Shown: positions 41,160 through 51,928 of the stretch, piece by piece | Numbering within the stretch: position 1 is the stretch's first letter | How the letters are laid out: every line of letters begins with the position of its first letter | Source: Euglena gracilis | Taxonomy: Eukaryota > Euglenida > Euglenophyceae > Euglenales | Length of the DNA: 64,000 nt | Direction: 5' to 3' | NCBI GenBank assembly: GCA_039621445.1 | Contig: CP154954.1 | Coordinates: 43,813,847 to 43,877,846, forward strand | Program-made: the position numbers and the translations under genes | The notes under the pieces: model-generated | What the model was told of the DNA's origin: nothing | Databases searched by the model: none | Seen by the model: only the letters and a program-made list of their open reading frames with translations

Positions 41160-44100
41160 GTAGCGGAGTGGGGCTTTGTTGACTTGCCAGGGGTGTTTTT
41201 TTTAAAAAAAAGAAAATGCCCCCCTCCCCCTATGTCCAACACCAACAACCCCCCCCCGGTCGGAGGGCATCTTTTCGGAGGTTTGACCAAATTTTTGGTC
41301 CCGGTGCTGGGCCAAAAGTTTTTGCGCTGAGAATCAGCCAATATCGGCCAAAATGTCATTTTTTGGAACTTTTTGAGCAAAAATTTGTCAAAATTGCCCA
41401 AAATTTTCGGCGCGAAGCGCCAGAAGGGAAGATTTGGCCTTTTTCAGGGGGGGTGGTCCCGGGTGCCCTCAGATGATTTTTTGGACCCCTTGTCCTCCCG
41501 ATCGGAGAACAGAGGTTACCGATCGTTGAACAAAAAAATTGTGTACAATAACTCACATGCAAAAGATGGCACGCATAGTATGTATGTGTTTTGTTTTAAG
41601 AAAACAAAGCCCCCCCCCAAAAAGCTGCACAGCCCCACTCCCAGGGGACCCTCGTACTTTACCACTTCCTGCAGCCGCCCCCCAAGATCCCAACCAGCCT
41701 CCCCCCGCAGTGACGGGGCACCCCTGCCCAAGCCCACTGCCCATGGCAGCAGCAGGTCCCCTTGTGAAATGGAGGGCAGGCCCCCGCCGTGGGGCTGCCT
41801 CGGGCTGCCCCACCCCCGGCTCAGCTTGCTTGCCACCCCCGGCTCAGCTTGCCTCTGGTGCCCTGTCTCGGGTCACAGCCACGGACGGATGCAGCGGCAC
41901 TGTCACAGCGTGCGGCTCAACCTGCACCCAGACAGAAACTGGAGGGGTGGGCTGGGGCGTGGCTGCCCCCAAAGCACTGGGAGCCCCGCTGCCCGAAGGG
42001 CAACCTGGACATCATGGGGGAGTGCCGGGACCGCGGGGAGTTCGGGGTGGACGGCGCCTCCCGGGCGTTCGTGTTCGAGAACCACGCGAACTTCCCTGTG
42101 TGGGTGGCCGGCATCGGGCCGCCCACCTACCACGCCGACCCCGCCATCACCGGCTTCCACCCAGGCTGCGACTGCCAGCGACAGCAGCCTGCCACAGCAC
42201 CTCCTGTCCGAAACAGAAAAAGGGAAAAAAGAGAAAAAGAGAGAGAACGGTGCATTCCCAAAACATTCATTGTTTGTGACCTTGGACAGGTGCCCCACGA
42301 AGGCAGTGCGCGCAACAGACCCAACGAGTCCGCTCGGCCAAAGAATTATTTCTTCGGTTTGTTTTCTCTTCTATGGCTGCATTGTCGTTGTTTTGCTGCT
42401 ACCTTGGCCCCTAATGCGACGACCCCCCATTTAACGACAGCACCAGACGAGGGCAACGCAGGAATCAGGCTGGTGCGTTGAAGCGACCAAGAGCTTTCGC
42501 TCCTGCTGCGGCCAAGGATTTGAATTTGAATTTTGAATTTGATTTTGAATTTGGGCCGCCAACGGCAACGCCCAGGAAACTGCCGGCCAAAGCACCACCC
42601 GGGCCCGGTCGGGCGGCGCAGGGCGTGCCTGGCGGCAGCTGCAGCCGGGGCAGTACAAGGTGATCTCCCTGCCCTCCACGCTGGAGTCCGTCCGCTTCTG
42701 GCCCCGCACCGGCTGCCGCTACGTGCAGGACACCATCTCCCAGATGGGCGTCAACGTCAACATCACCGCCGGGCAGTGCCCCTGCCCCTGCCCCAACCCA
42801 CCCCCCCTCCCCCTCCCGTCTCCCGTGTTTCACTGTTTTGCAAGTGTGAACTTGTTCAGCGCTGCGGCAAAACCTTTTCTTGCTCTGTGACCACGGCTGC
42901 GTAAAAAATTGCTTGTGTCGCGGCCATCGTGGAATTTTTTGCTTTTTGCCTTTTTTTCTTTTTCTTTTGTTTGTTTTTTTTTATGCCGCGCACCAGCGGT
43001 GCAGCACAGCTTGTCCCCAGAGACCAACGTGTGGGACCCGCCAGGCGCCGTGCCCGGGCCAAGTTCCGCTGTGACACGGGGGACTGCGGCAGCATCCTGA
43101 ACATGTACGGCATGGGGCAGGGGGCGGGGAGGCCCCCGGACCATCATCCCCTCGACAAAGCCCTTGCATCGCACGCTGCCCCCCCCCCCCTCTCGCAGAA
43201 TGGCAACCGGTTCATGACAACAGCCGAAGCTGCAGCACGAGGCAAGAACTAACAATTTTACCGCCCGGGGGTCACTTCCACCCTTCCAAAGGCCAGTCAG
43301 CCACTAACCCCCGAGAGGGTCGGACACTCTGGGATCCAGGCAAAACTGACCGAAACATGAGGAAAATGGCTGAAAGAATTCGGGCACCTTCGTCGCCAGG
43401 CCATTTTGGTTGTTTTTTTTTGCCCAAGCCAACCCACTCTGAAAAAACCAGTCAGTCACCCCCCTCCCGTTGGGATGTTGGCCAGTGACTATGTGACTGG
43501 ATGTGCAAGAAGCATGGTTCAATACAACTTTTGCTGATTTGCCACGAGATCTGTTCGGCACCGAAATCAAGCACCGAAAACCTTACCCCCAAAGTCGACC
43601 AAGGTTGCAAAAAATTGTCAAGAAAATCTTGGGTGAGAAGCACCAGAAAATATTTTTGACAATTTGGATGGAATCCCTGGTACCCTGGGGATGGGTCTGG
43701 ACCTCCCCACCAAGTGGGAGTGGTCATTTTAAGGCAGTGGGGATGGGAGAGATGTTTCGCCGTCCTTTCTTTCCCCTTCATTCACAGCATCCTTTCTGAA
43801 GGCTTCCAAAATACATTGGTTTTCATTGACTAATTATTAACTAACCCCCCCCCCAAATAATACCCCCCCGGGGTATTATTTTTTTCGCCCGAAGCCCCAG
43901 CCTGGGGGGGGGTATTATTTGGGGGGGTATTATTTGGGCGGGTATTATTTCCCAAAAATTTTCGAATTTTTTTGAAGTTCCGTAGGAGCAAAAATATCGC
44001 CAAAGCCCTTCTTTGGGGTCATTTTTTGCACTTTCTCATGAAATTTAACATTTTTTGGAGGCCAGATGATCCAGAAAAAATCGATTTTTTCCGTAATTTG

Positions 44101-44914
44101 TTTTCAGAGATTGTGGTTTCTGCCTACATTTTCAGGTCAAAGAATTCTGGGGGTGTATTATTTCGGTGGCCGAAGTCGGACCCCGAGGGGGGGGGTATTA
44201 TTTGGGGGGGTATTATTTGGCGGAAGGGTTTATTAATTATTTCTATATTGCTGTTAAATAATTAATCAATTAACAAAACATAATTTTAACGTCGCAGATG
44301 GCGGCAAAAAAAGTTGCTTGTGTCACCATCACTGCAGATTTTTTTTGTGCCAGGCTTTGTGATGCAGCTGTGTTGCCAGCATAAATCATGACACAGTTCT
44401 GAAGTTCTGATATATTTTCATTGGAGGTCAATTGTTGATGAGTACACACTAAACATCTACAAAATAAATAAACACATCGATAAGCGAACATACGCCAAGT
44501 ACAAAAATTGATCATCACCCGTAAATAAAAGTTTTGAAGGTTTTTGAAGGTTTGTCCACTCCGCTCCCCTTCGCTGCGGATGCCCTGATCTTTTACGGTT
44601 TTCCAGGTGGCCCCCCTCGCCCACGGCCCCACCCCCTGGCGGGGAGTGCCAGATGGTCTCCGGGCTGCCGCCGGCCACCCTGGCGGAGTTCTCCCTCTCC
44701 ACCAAGGGGAACGACTTCTACGACTTGAGTAATGTGGACGGGTATGGTCGGGCAGCGGCGCGTTCACATGAGCACACACCATATGCATGCATCGGCACGC
44801 ACGCACACATGCACACACGCACACACACGCACACACACACACCCACACATTGTATCGTCGGTGTGGGTGTGGGTGTGGGTGTGTTTGTGTGTGCGCGTGC
44901 GCGTGCGTGTTCTG

Positions 44915-44960
<46 letters not shown>

Positions 44961-45287
44961 CATACATATGTATATAAACACAACACAACGCAACAAGCCG
45001 CACTTATATGCACGCACAAATAACCTTGCCAAATACCCCAATCCAAAAGAGCACGATGGGCATCTAATGCAGACTGATATTACACTGCTGTATGAGACCG
45101 ATTCCTCTTCCCCTCGCCCTACCTCATATCTGTGATTATCTGTGGAAATACATGGTTCTCTGTAATTGTCCATGTTTGGGGATGGCCAAAAGGGACCAAA
45201 AAATCTCCCCTAATGGCTACATACCCTGGGGTCCCCCCCTTGTTTTTTGATCATGATGATCATCAAGAGTGTGAAAGAGTCAATTTC

Positions 45288-45340
<53 letters not shown>

Positions 45341-48290
45341 CGCCGATGGGATTTTTACACGTGCTCCCCCCAGGGCATTGTCACATCTAAGAAACTGTCC
45401 GAGTTCCTCCAGGAAACCACAGGGCTCAACTCTGGCCAACAAGCACAGTTTCCGGGGGGGGGGGGGCGTCCAGTTGGTACCTACCCCCCCCCCGGGAAAC
45501 TGTCATGCCCGAGAACTTGTCAGGGTCCCGCCCGGGAAACTGTCAGGGTCCCCGGTACCGGCCACCCTGTCCGGGTCATTTTTCATCGACTTTCCCTTGA
45601 AATGCCCTATCCGGGAAACTGTCAGGGTCCTCGGTACCGGCCAACCTGTCAGGTGACAGTTTCCCGGGGGGGGGTAGGTATTTGTCCGGGCCTGGAGTGG
45701 CATCCTGGGTTGGGGGTTTGGGGCAGCGCAGCCCGGCGGCAATGTCGGCATGAAGATCGAGCCGTACAACTACGAGAAGGCCAACATCGAGGACCCCGAC
45801 TTCGACTGCGGGGCCCCGGGCTGCGTCATGGACACCTCCAAGTGCCCGGACGAGCTGAAGTTCAAGGACAGCCTGGGGGTGCCCAGGGCCTCGCAATGCG
45901 GTGTTTCATGGCAGCCCGCTTCGGCTGGCCCCGTTCCGACGGCTGGCCCCGCTACAATTGTCACTGAGTATGGAAGCCCAAAGAGCAGAGCAGAGACGGT
46001 TCAGTTTTTTGTGGATGAAATCCGTGGCCTGTATGGCGACAAATCATCTCCGTTTTAGGATTAATTGGCAACAGATATGTGAGGCTTGCACTACCCCGAA
46101 CAGGCATATCCCCCAATTGAATGGACCGATGGTTCCGGCCGGGGGGGGGGGTGCTGCACCCTACCCTAGTAGTACGCATTGCATGTCCTTTCCTTCGTCC
46201 TTTGTAATCTTGGCTGTGCCACTGTTTTGGTGGGGATCACTGAGCTCTTATCCCTTAATGGGTAAAAGCGAAGCTCACCAGAGGGGGAAACCCCATTTTT
46301 TTCGACCTCCTCGCCCCCCCCCCTCCTGGGGTAGGCTTGGGAGCTGACTGCATCCAAAGCAGGCTATTGCTTAAGGGTTCGCAGCGCACAGAATAATGCA
46401 AAAATATTTTTTTGAAGAGCATAACCAGTCAGCTTGAGGGCACTTTATTGAGAAATCTACGAAAGGAAATTACAGCAACTCCGTTGAAAGCCTGCCGACC
46501 CCTCCCCCCCCACCTCCCCGAGTGTCTGTGACCACACCGGCCACTCGGCTCGTCTGCATTGCCCTGCAGGGCCGACCCACTGCCTCAGCATCTGCCAGGC
46601 CATCTACAATGAGAAGCAGCGCGCCCGCCACCCGCGACTGCAGGAGCTGTGGGACATGCAGACCGACCGCGGCTTCATGCGGGACCAGCTGTGCTGCGGC
46701 TGGGCGGTGGCTTCCCCCGAGCCCATCGGCCCCCTGGCTCCACCCCAACACAAAATGCGTAGCCCCACAGCTGCAACCTTTCTCCCAATTGGCATCTCGA
46801 ATCCAAGCTTTGCGCGCACGTCTGTGGTCGTCTACCCATGTGTGGTGGCATCCGTGTGTGCATCGGTGTGTAGACCAGGCTTGTGCTTAGTCGGGTGCCC
46901 ACCCCACGGGGGGGATGCTAGGGGCAGTGCTAGGGGCAGACACCCTTATAGCACCCCATCCGACCCCCCCCCGGGGGGTAGGGTTTTGGGGGGTTCCTGC
47001 CCATAGCAGGCACCCCCCTCCGACCCTGGCGCCTTCGGCACTGGGGGCCCGGAAAAGCCCATTTTCAGTGAAAATTTTCTGGGTCCCCCCCGGGGGTGCC
47101 TGCTAGGGGCAGGCACCCTATAGCACCCACCCCAAGCACAAGCCTGGTGTGGACGCGCAGATGCGGCAGGCAGACAGGTGGCTTATATGTGCGGGTACAC
47201 ATGGTGTAGCAAGGTCGCCCATGTGGCGAAGCCTCCATCCAGCGACACGTGCGGCACCGGCGGCGGGTTGTGCGAGTCCCTGGGGTCCCCCTGCACCTAC
47301 GGCTGCTCGCCCTTCGTGGACAGCTACTCCGATGCGGGGTACAGCACCCGCAAGTGTGAGAACATCCCCGCCGAGGGCAGACCCCTGTCAACCCCGTGGT
47401 GAGTTGGGGAAGACTTTCCAATTGGTCTACATAGTTGCCCCCTGCCAAGATGATGTGGTGCTCATGTGTGCCTCCGCCAACCATCTGGCCATTTGCTCTT
47501 CCAATTCCTCAATTTTTTTTCCGCGGCAAGTGAGATAAATGACAAATAAGAAATCTGTGATCCGCAGGATGGTTCCGGAGCAGGCTGTTTTTTAGTCGGG
47601 TGCTGACCCCACCCTGGGGGGGGGGGTGCCTGCCTGGGCAGGCATGTCAAGGCACTCCAAATCCGACCCCCCCTGGGGGCACACGGCCAAAAGTGCCCTA
47701 GCACAGACCCTGGCGCCGAAGGCACCGGGGAGCCAAAAATGGCCTATTTTCAAAGGAATGTGCCTGTGAAGAGGCCGAAATCCGACCCCCCCGGGGGGTA
47801 GTGCCTGCCTGGGCAGGCACTCCAAGGCACTCCGGACCCCCCTCCCCCCCCGGGGTTGGTTAAAAAACAGCCTGTTCCGGAGAGGGGGTGAGGAAAGGTG
47901 GCCAAGATTATCCCAATGGCAGGCCGGTGGGAGGGGTCGTTCATGAACTGGGCTGCAAATTTGCGAAGCCACAGTGCAAGTTGCAGAAGGGCATGCCCGC
48001 GTGACTTGCGGAGTTGGAATGCGTTGCCAATGGGTCCGCTGCTGTGCTCCGGGCCCCCAAAGCAGTCGAGTCTCCCGCACAGTGCGGTCCGGAGCAGGGT
48101 GGGGGGCCCTCGCCGCGGCACGTACCTCCCCAAGTGGCCGAAGGCGTCCAACGGCGAGAACTACGCCTCTGTGTTCAACAAGCAGTGCCCGGAGGCGTAC
48201 AGCTGGCAGTTCAACGACGACCAGTCCACGTACCAGTGCCGCCTGGCGGACTACAAGGTGAAGTTCCACAGCCACCGCAGCGGGCTGTAG
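41007..48290 (+). CDS. thaumatin-like protein, complete nine-exon gene
   Basis: A thaumatin-fold protein (the plant PR-5/TLP family; known members are mostly secreted and many bind beta-glucans). Exons 41,007-41,159; 41,975-42,205; 42,576-42,775; 43,021-43,104; 44,607-44,728; 45,727-45,900; 46,570-46,706; 47,232-47,398; 48,098-48,290 all have GT-AG borders and compatible phases, and sum to 1,461 nt (486 codons plus stop). Family landmarks by residue: FVFENHANFPVWVAG (exon 2), WRQLQPGQYKV (147-157), RFWPRTGC (168-175), CDTGDCG (212-218), LPPATLAEF (243-251), NDFYDL (258-263), CPEAYSWQFNDDQSTYQC (453-470). Acidic-cleft residues Glu250, Asp259/262 and Asp463/464 are present. The usual TLP is about 225 residues, so this one carries large insertions and an N-terminal 38-residue polar stretch before a short hydrophobic segment (about 39-51), perhaps a signal anchor. 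Splice sites are inferred. Confidence 0.88.
41975..42205 (+). CDS. thaumatin-like gene, exon 2
   Basis: Carries the N-terminal thaumatin strand FVFENHANFPVWVAGIG, equivalent to the family's F-x-N-x-C-x-x-x-V-W-x-G. Phase 0 at both ends. Confidence 0.85.
42576..42775 (+). CDS. thaumatin-like gene, exon 3
   Basis: Carries WRQLQPGQYKVISLPST and RFWPRTGC, the L-x-P-G-x-S and G-R-F-W-x-R-T-G-C landmarks, and an N-I-T sequon. The start at 42,576 is the only acceptor matching the phase of exon 2. Confidence 0.85.
43021..43104 (+). CDS. thaumatin-like gene, exon 4
   Basis: After acceptor CTTGTCCCCAG it encodes an Arg-rich stretch and KFRCDTGDCGSILN, the C-x-T-G-D-C-G landmark. Ends in phase 2 at GTACGG. 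Confidence 0.88.
43848..44222. repeat. C-tract element (AAATAATACC family)
   Basis: At least seven copies of the word AAATAATACCCCCC, in direct and inverted orientation, flank a C/G-run core. Same architecture as the element at 24.2 kb but with a different word. Confidence 0.7.
44607..44728 (+). CDS. thaumatin-like gene, exon 5
   Basis: Acceptor TTACGGTTTTCCAG. Encodes a Pro-rich opening, then SGLPPATLAEFSLS and NDFYDL, two of the family's most conserved blocks including acidic-cleft residues. Donor GTAATG. Confidence 0.9.
44796..44962. repeat. CA run followed by GT run
   Basis: CACACA/GCACAC units (44,796-44,850), a 12-base spacer, then GTGTGG and (GT)n to 44,962. The two halves are complementary and could fold into a long hairpin. 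In the intron after thaumatin exon 5. Confidence 0.8.
45293..45339. repeat. (GT)n microsatellite
   Basis: An uninterrupted GT run of about 23 units. Confidence 0.9.
45727..45900 (+). CDS. thaumatin-like gene, exon 6
   Basis: Encodes GGNVGMKIEPYNYEKANI then CVMDTSKCPDELKF, matching the family's N-x-P-M-x-V strand and the C-P-x-E-L-K block. The phase-1 end at GTGTTT fits exon 7. Confidence 0.88.
46262..46386. repeat. dispersed repeat, copy A
   Basis: Colinear with 50,074-50,215: AAGCGAAGCT, a run of G and C tracts, GGCTTGGGAG, CATCC(C)AAGCAGG and AAGGGTT. Confidence 0.65.
46570..46706 (+). CDS. thaumatin-like gene, exon 7
   Basis: Acceptor CATTGCCCTGCAG. Encodes CLSICQAIYNEKQRARHPRL and RDQLCC, corresponding to the C-x-S-A-C and C-C region, with an insertion between them. 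Confidence 0.88.
46876..47146. mobile_element. second hAT-like MITE in a thaumatin-gene intron
   Basis: A 271-bp element with inverted ends CAGGCTTGTGCTTA / CCCAAGCACAAGCCTG, flanked by GTGTAGAC (46,868-46,875) and GTGTGGAC (47,147-47,154), an 8-bp duplication with one change. The interior is related to the 47.6-kb element (TAGTCGGGTGC and a GGCGCC hairpin), but the ends differ. Confidence 0.8.
47232..47398 (+). CDS. thaumatin-like gene, exon 8
   Basis: A Cys-rich exon with CGTGGGLCESLGSPCTYGCS and YSDAGYSTRKC, ending at consensus donor GTGAGT. It lies between two MITE-bearing introns. Confidence 0.82.
47581..47874. mobile_element. hAT-like MITE in a thaumatin-gene intron
   Basis: A 294-bp element with inverted ends CAGGCTGTTTTTTA / TAAAAAACAGCCTG and an exact 8-bp target duplication TTCCGGAG (47,573-47,580 and 47,875-47,882). 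An 8-bp duplication and CAGG termini fit the hAT superfamily. Inside are paired poly-G/poly-C runs, the word GGCAGGCACTCC and the hairpin GGCGCCGAAGGCACC. It has no coding capacity. A truncated relative lies at 29,611-29,821. Confidence 0.85.
48098..48290 (+). CDS. thaumatin-like gene, terminal exon
   Basis: Encodes FNKQCPEAYSWQFNDDQSTY and QCRLADYKVKFHSHRSGL, then TAG at 48,288. This is the C-terminal thaumatin block C-P-x-A-Y-S-Y-x-x-D-D with the final strand. The usual last Cys of the C-P end is absent. Confidence 0.92.
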
Positions 48291-50073
48291 GCTGCCCCGT
48301 TGTCCTTCTTGAGCCTGAAGGCAGAATGACTTCTTCAGCACCACTAATACCACTAATGAAAAATGAGGGTGTGTTTTCAAGAATGGACTCGTCAAGGGTG
48401 CTTTTCTGGGGTGCATGCTTCAACGTCGATTGTTTTATTCACACATTGCAATCGCAAGTCCACACCCGGGTGGATGTACTGGTGGCATTCATGTCTGGCC
48501 GTGGCCAGCTTCGACCACCGCGACGCCACCTGTGGTGCCGCCGTGGCCAGCCGCGGTCGCCACAATATCACCAGTGTGGCATTGCTGCCGCGGCTGGCCA
48601 TGGCGCCACCTCTCACCTTTGCCTTCTCCTATGGTTTGCACCTGTATGCACATATTTAGAGACATACAGTATTATGAACACATGAATACATACGCATTGC
48701 TGAATGGTGAATTCTGCTTGGGCTGAAAGACGGTCATTTAAAGCCATTTTGTCGCATTGCTCAGAGGGGCTGGCAGTGATGCCTGATTGTCTTATTGCAT
48801 TTCAGCAATTGCATCCACTCCTCGGCTGACGTCCCTCTGACCCACCCTTCCGTGCCCGAGCTGTCCTCCAGTGCAACCACCCAGCCCAGACTGCATCGGT
48901 CGAATTCAGTCAGTGGCGCCAGCCGTCACTTGGGTCGAAAAGGGGCTTATCGCAACCGGCTTGTGGTTTCAGATGAGAATCTTTAGCCTCCCAAATTTTG
49001 GTGTTGCGCCAGTCTGCCAGAATGCTTCTTTTGGACCATTTTTGCCCAATTATTTTTGCGCTACCCATTTGCCTTGACATCCCTCCCCCCGAATTTCATC
49101 GACCCGTTGTTTCATTTTGAGGTTCAGCTGCTAAAGGGGTTGGCGAAGTCTTCGTTTCAATGAATGTGCCGAGACCTGCTTGTTTTGAACAAACATTCAA
49201 TAATAAAGAGGATGCACCTTTACTCCCTTTAATAATTTTTGTCTCGCAGGCCTCAGTGTATTACAAGTAATCAAATTTGGTTAAAACTACTGGATCCCAA
49301 TTATACCAACTCACATCTGGCCTTGTTAATTTTCAACCCAGTCTAGCCAGTTCTTAGAAGACATTTATTACATAGAATCATTGAAATATTGATGTCGTGA
49401 ACAGTTCTACATGCAGTCACAACCAAGCAGCAATATATAAATGGTTAGCTGCTGGTTTCCGCCTTTCTTTGATTGGGTTGTGGGTGCCTTTCAGCCAGTA
49501 GCCATTTATTTGTTGTAAAACAGTGTTTGAAGTGGGACGATTGGGTTTTGCGATGCTGAGAGATATTTAATGTTTTGTTCACCCAAGTCATACCACCCGC
49601 AACAGGTCTGTGTTGCTGGTCTTTCGCACACGCTGATGGGAGGCAGCTCTGTCTGCATTACTGGCATTTCCGCCCCCCCCCCCACACTGACCCAATCAAT
49701 GCCTTTCCAGCTGGATGCGCAGAGCCCTGCAAGCTTTAGGACTATAGATTCAGTTGGTGACCCAGGGGAGGGAGGGGGCACTTTTTTCCTGGGCCCAAAC
49801 CCACCCGCCCACTTTTTTTTCTTTTCAAAAACCCACCCACCCACAACCCTGGTGTCCCACTCACCCACCCAAAATCACGCAAAATTTGTCAACAGCCTTT
49901 GATATTTTCCCGGCCAACTGGGCCTCTGGAGGTGATGGGCTGACCGATGGCACCCACCCCGGGGGAGCTGGGTCCAACAACCCAAACCCACACCCCCCTT
50001 TCAAAAACCCACCCACCCACCCCCCAGGGGTCGCGCAAGGTTAAGTGTACGTTTAGGACCCAAAAAATTAGTT

Positions 50074-50215
50074 AAAGCGAAGCTTACCGGGGGGATAAAC
50101 CCTGTTTTTTTGGCCCCCTCACCCCCCATGTTGGGACAGGCTTGGGAGAACCAAAGTTTTTTTCATTGTGAACCGACTCCATCCCAAGCAGGTTGTTGTT
50201 CAAGGGTTTGCAGTA
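50074..50215. repeat. dispersed repeat, copy B
   Basis: The second copy of the element at 46,262. Confidence 0.65.
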
Positions 50216-51557
50216 CCCCCCCCCCCAGGGTGGGCTCAACAAGTCCAAATTTGGTCAGTGGAAATCCTCGTGGACCCGCGGGGGGCCGCTAGAAGATTGC
50301 ATAGAAATTTTGGACCCCAAAAATCCAGAAATACCCGCTTTTGGCCATTTTTCGGGTTTTTTTTGGAATAAAAGATGCGCAGCACTGGAGGAAATTTTTT
50401 CTCATTCGGGGGGACCCTGGACCCCCCCCCCCCGGGGTCTGTCTTCTTCTTTTTTTTCCAGTGTCCAGCAAAATGGCTAGCCAGTGGTCCTTCAATGGCT
50501 AGCCTGGGGTGTTTTAGCAATAGCCTGATCCGAAGGAAGCTGTCACAAATGGGCACAAATGTCCCCCATGGTCCCCCGAATCTGTTGATACCCTGTGCCA
50601 ATCCTGATTTTGCATCTTGCCCAAGTTGCGCCTGTTTCACTGTTTCACAAGTCCAAAAAGAGAGATTGTAAAACAGGGTTTAAAACAGGGTGTACCAGCA
50701 AGAAAGCTTGTATTTTGACAATAACTCCCCAGGGCCGCCGAGGGGTCCAAAGGGCCCATTAAAATATTTCAAGCCTGTGTAACGCCCTATCCAACGGTAC
50801 CTGGCTTTCCTGGTAACTCCACGGCTGGCCAAAGTTACGCCTCAAAACTGTAGCTCTTTTTTTGACGCATTTTTGGGCGCATTTTTTTTGGCTTGTTTTG
50901 GGCCGAAAATGGACCCCCAAAAACATCAAAATTTTCAAAGTATCTTGAAAATGAAGCAAAAATGAAAGAAAATGCTTCAAAACATTAAATAAAGCCCTAG
51001 GAACGCCCTATCTAACTCCTTGCTGGCCTGAGAAACTGCCTTTTTTGGACCATTTCGGGCCGTTTTTTTTGGGCCCCAAAAAATTGCGAGATGCAAAATA
51101 TCTCGAAAGAGAAGCAAAATAAAGCAAAGTCAAGTAAAATATTTTAAATTGACCTAAGTTGATGTCTTTACAATGCCCAATCTATTGGTATTTTGATTTG
51201 CCTGGCACTAACGGGAATGCCAAAAGAAAAAGCTTATGGCCACTTTCGGTCACTCCTGGCCGACTCCACCACTCACGGAGGGGGCTGTGGAGCCAAAAAC
51301 CAGCCACTTAAGCGATGGTGTGGTCCGCACCCCCCCCACAAGATCAAAATTATCTTTCTGGCACTTCCTGCCTAAGATTTGGGCAACGTTGGCAAAGTTT
51401 TGCCCGGAACCAGCATGGCATTTTAGGTCGATTATGAGGGTGAAAATTCTGGGCCTAATACTTTGCGCCGGGCCGAAAATGACCACTCTGGCCGCACCAC
51501 CTCTCAGGCCGTGCGGCGCTCCCCACCCCCTGACTGGACTGACTGACCTGACTGGGG

Positions 51558-51928
51558 CAGGGTTCGATATAAGGAGGGCGTACATGGTTTAGGTGGGGGG
51601 GTGTCCCCCCCCCCTCCTGGCCCGCAGGGGGGGTCCGGACCCCCCCCCCACCTGCAAGGGGGGTCCGGACCGACCCTGGGGGGGTACCCGGGACCCCCCC
51701 AAAAAGGGTCAATTTTTTCCTCCGGCGCTTTGCGCCGAAAATTTTTTGCATTTTTGGCCAATTTTTGCCCAAAAAGTGCCCAAAATGGCACTTTGGGTCG
51801 ATTTGGGGGGTCAAAAAATTTCGGCCACCCTGACCGCGCCACTGTTTAGGTGGGGGGGTCCCCCCCCTCCTGGCCCGCAGGGGGGGGGGTCCGGACCCCC
51901 CCCCCTCCTCTCCTTATATCGAACCCTG
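51558..51928. mobile_element. TIR element with 19-bp perfect ends
   Basis: Inverted ends CAGGGTTCGATATAAGGAG (51,558-51,576) and its exact complement (51,910-51,928). Inside is a near-identical pair of C/G-run blocks starting GTTTAGGTGGGGGGGT, about 260 bp apart. No clear target duplication is visible. A solitary end-like sequence TATATCGAACCCTG occurs near 40,922. Confidence 0.75.

Noticed and set aside
47898-48097. Frames on both strands just upstream of the last thaumatin exon
   Set aside because: Only the part from 48,098 matches the thaumatin family and the phase of exon 8; the rest lacks GC3 bias.
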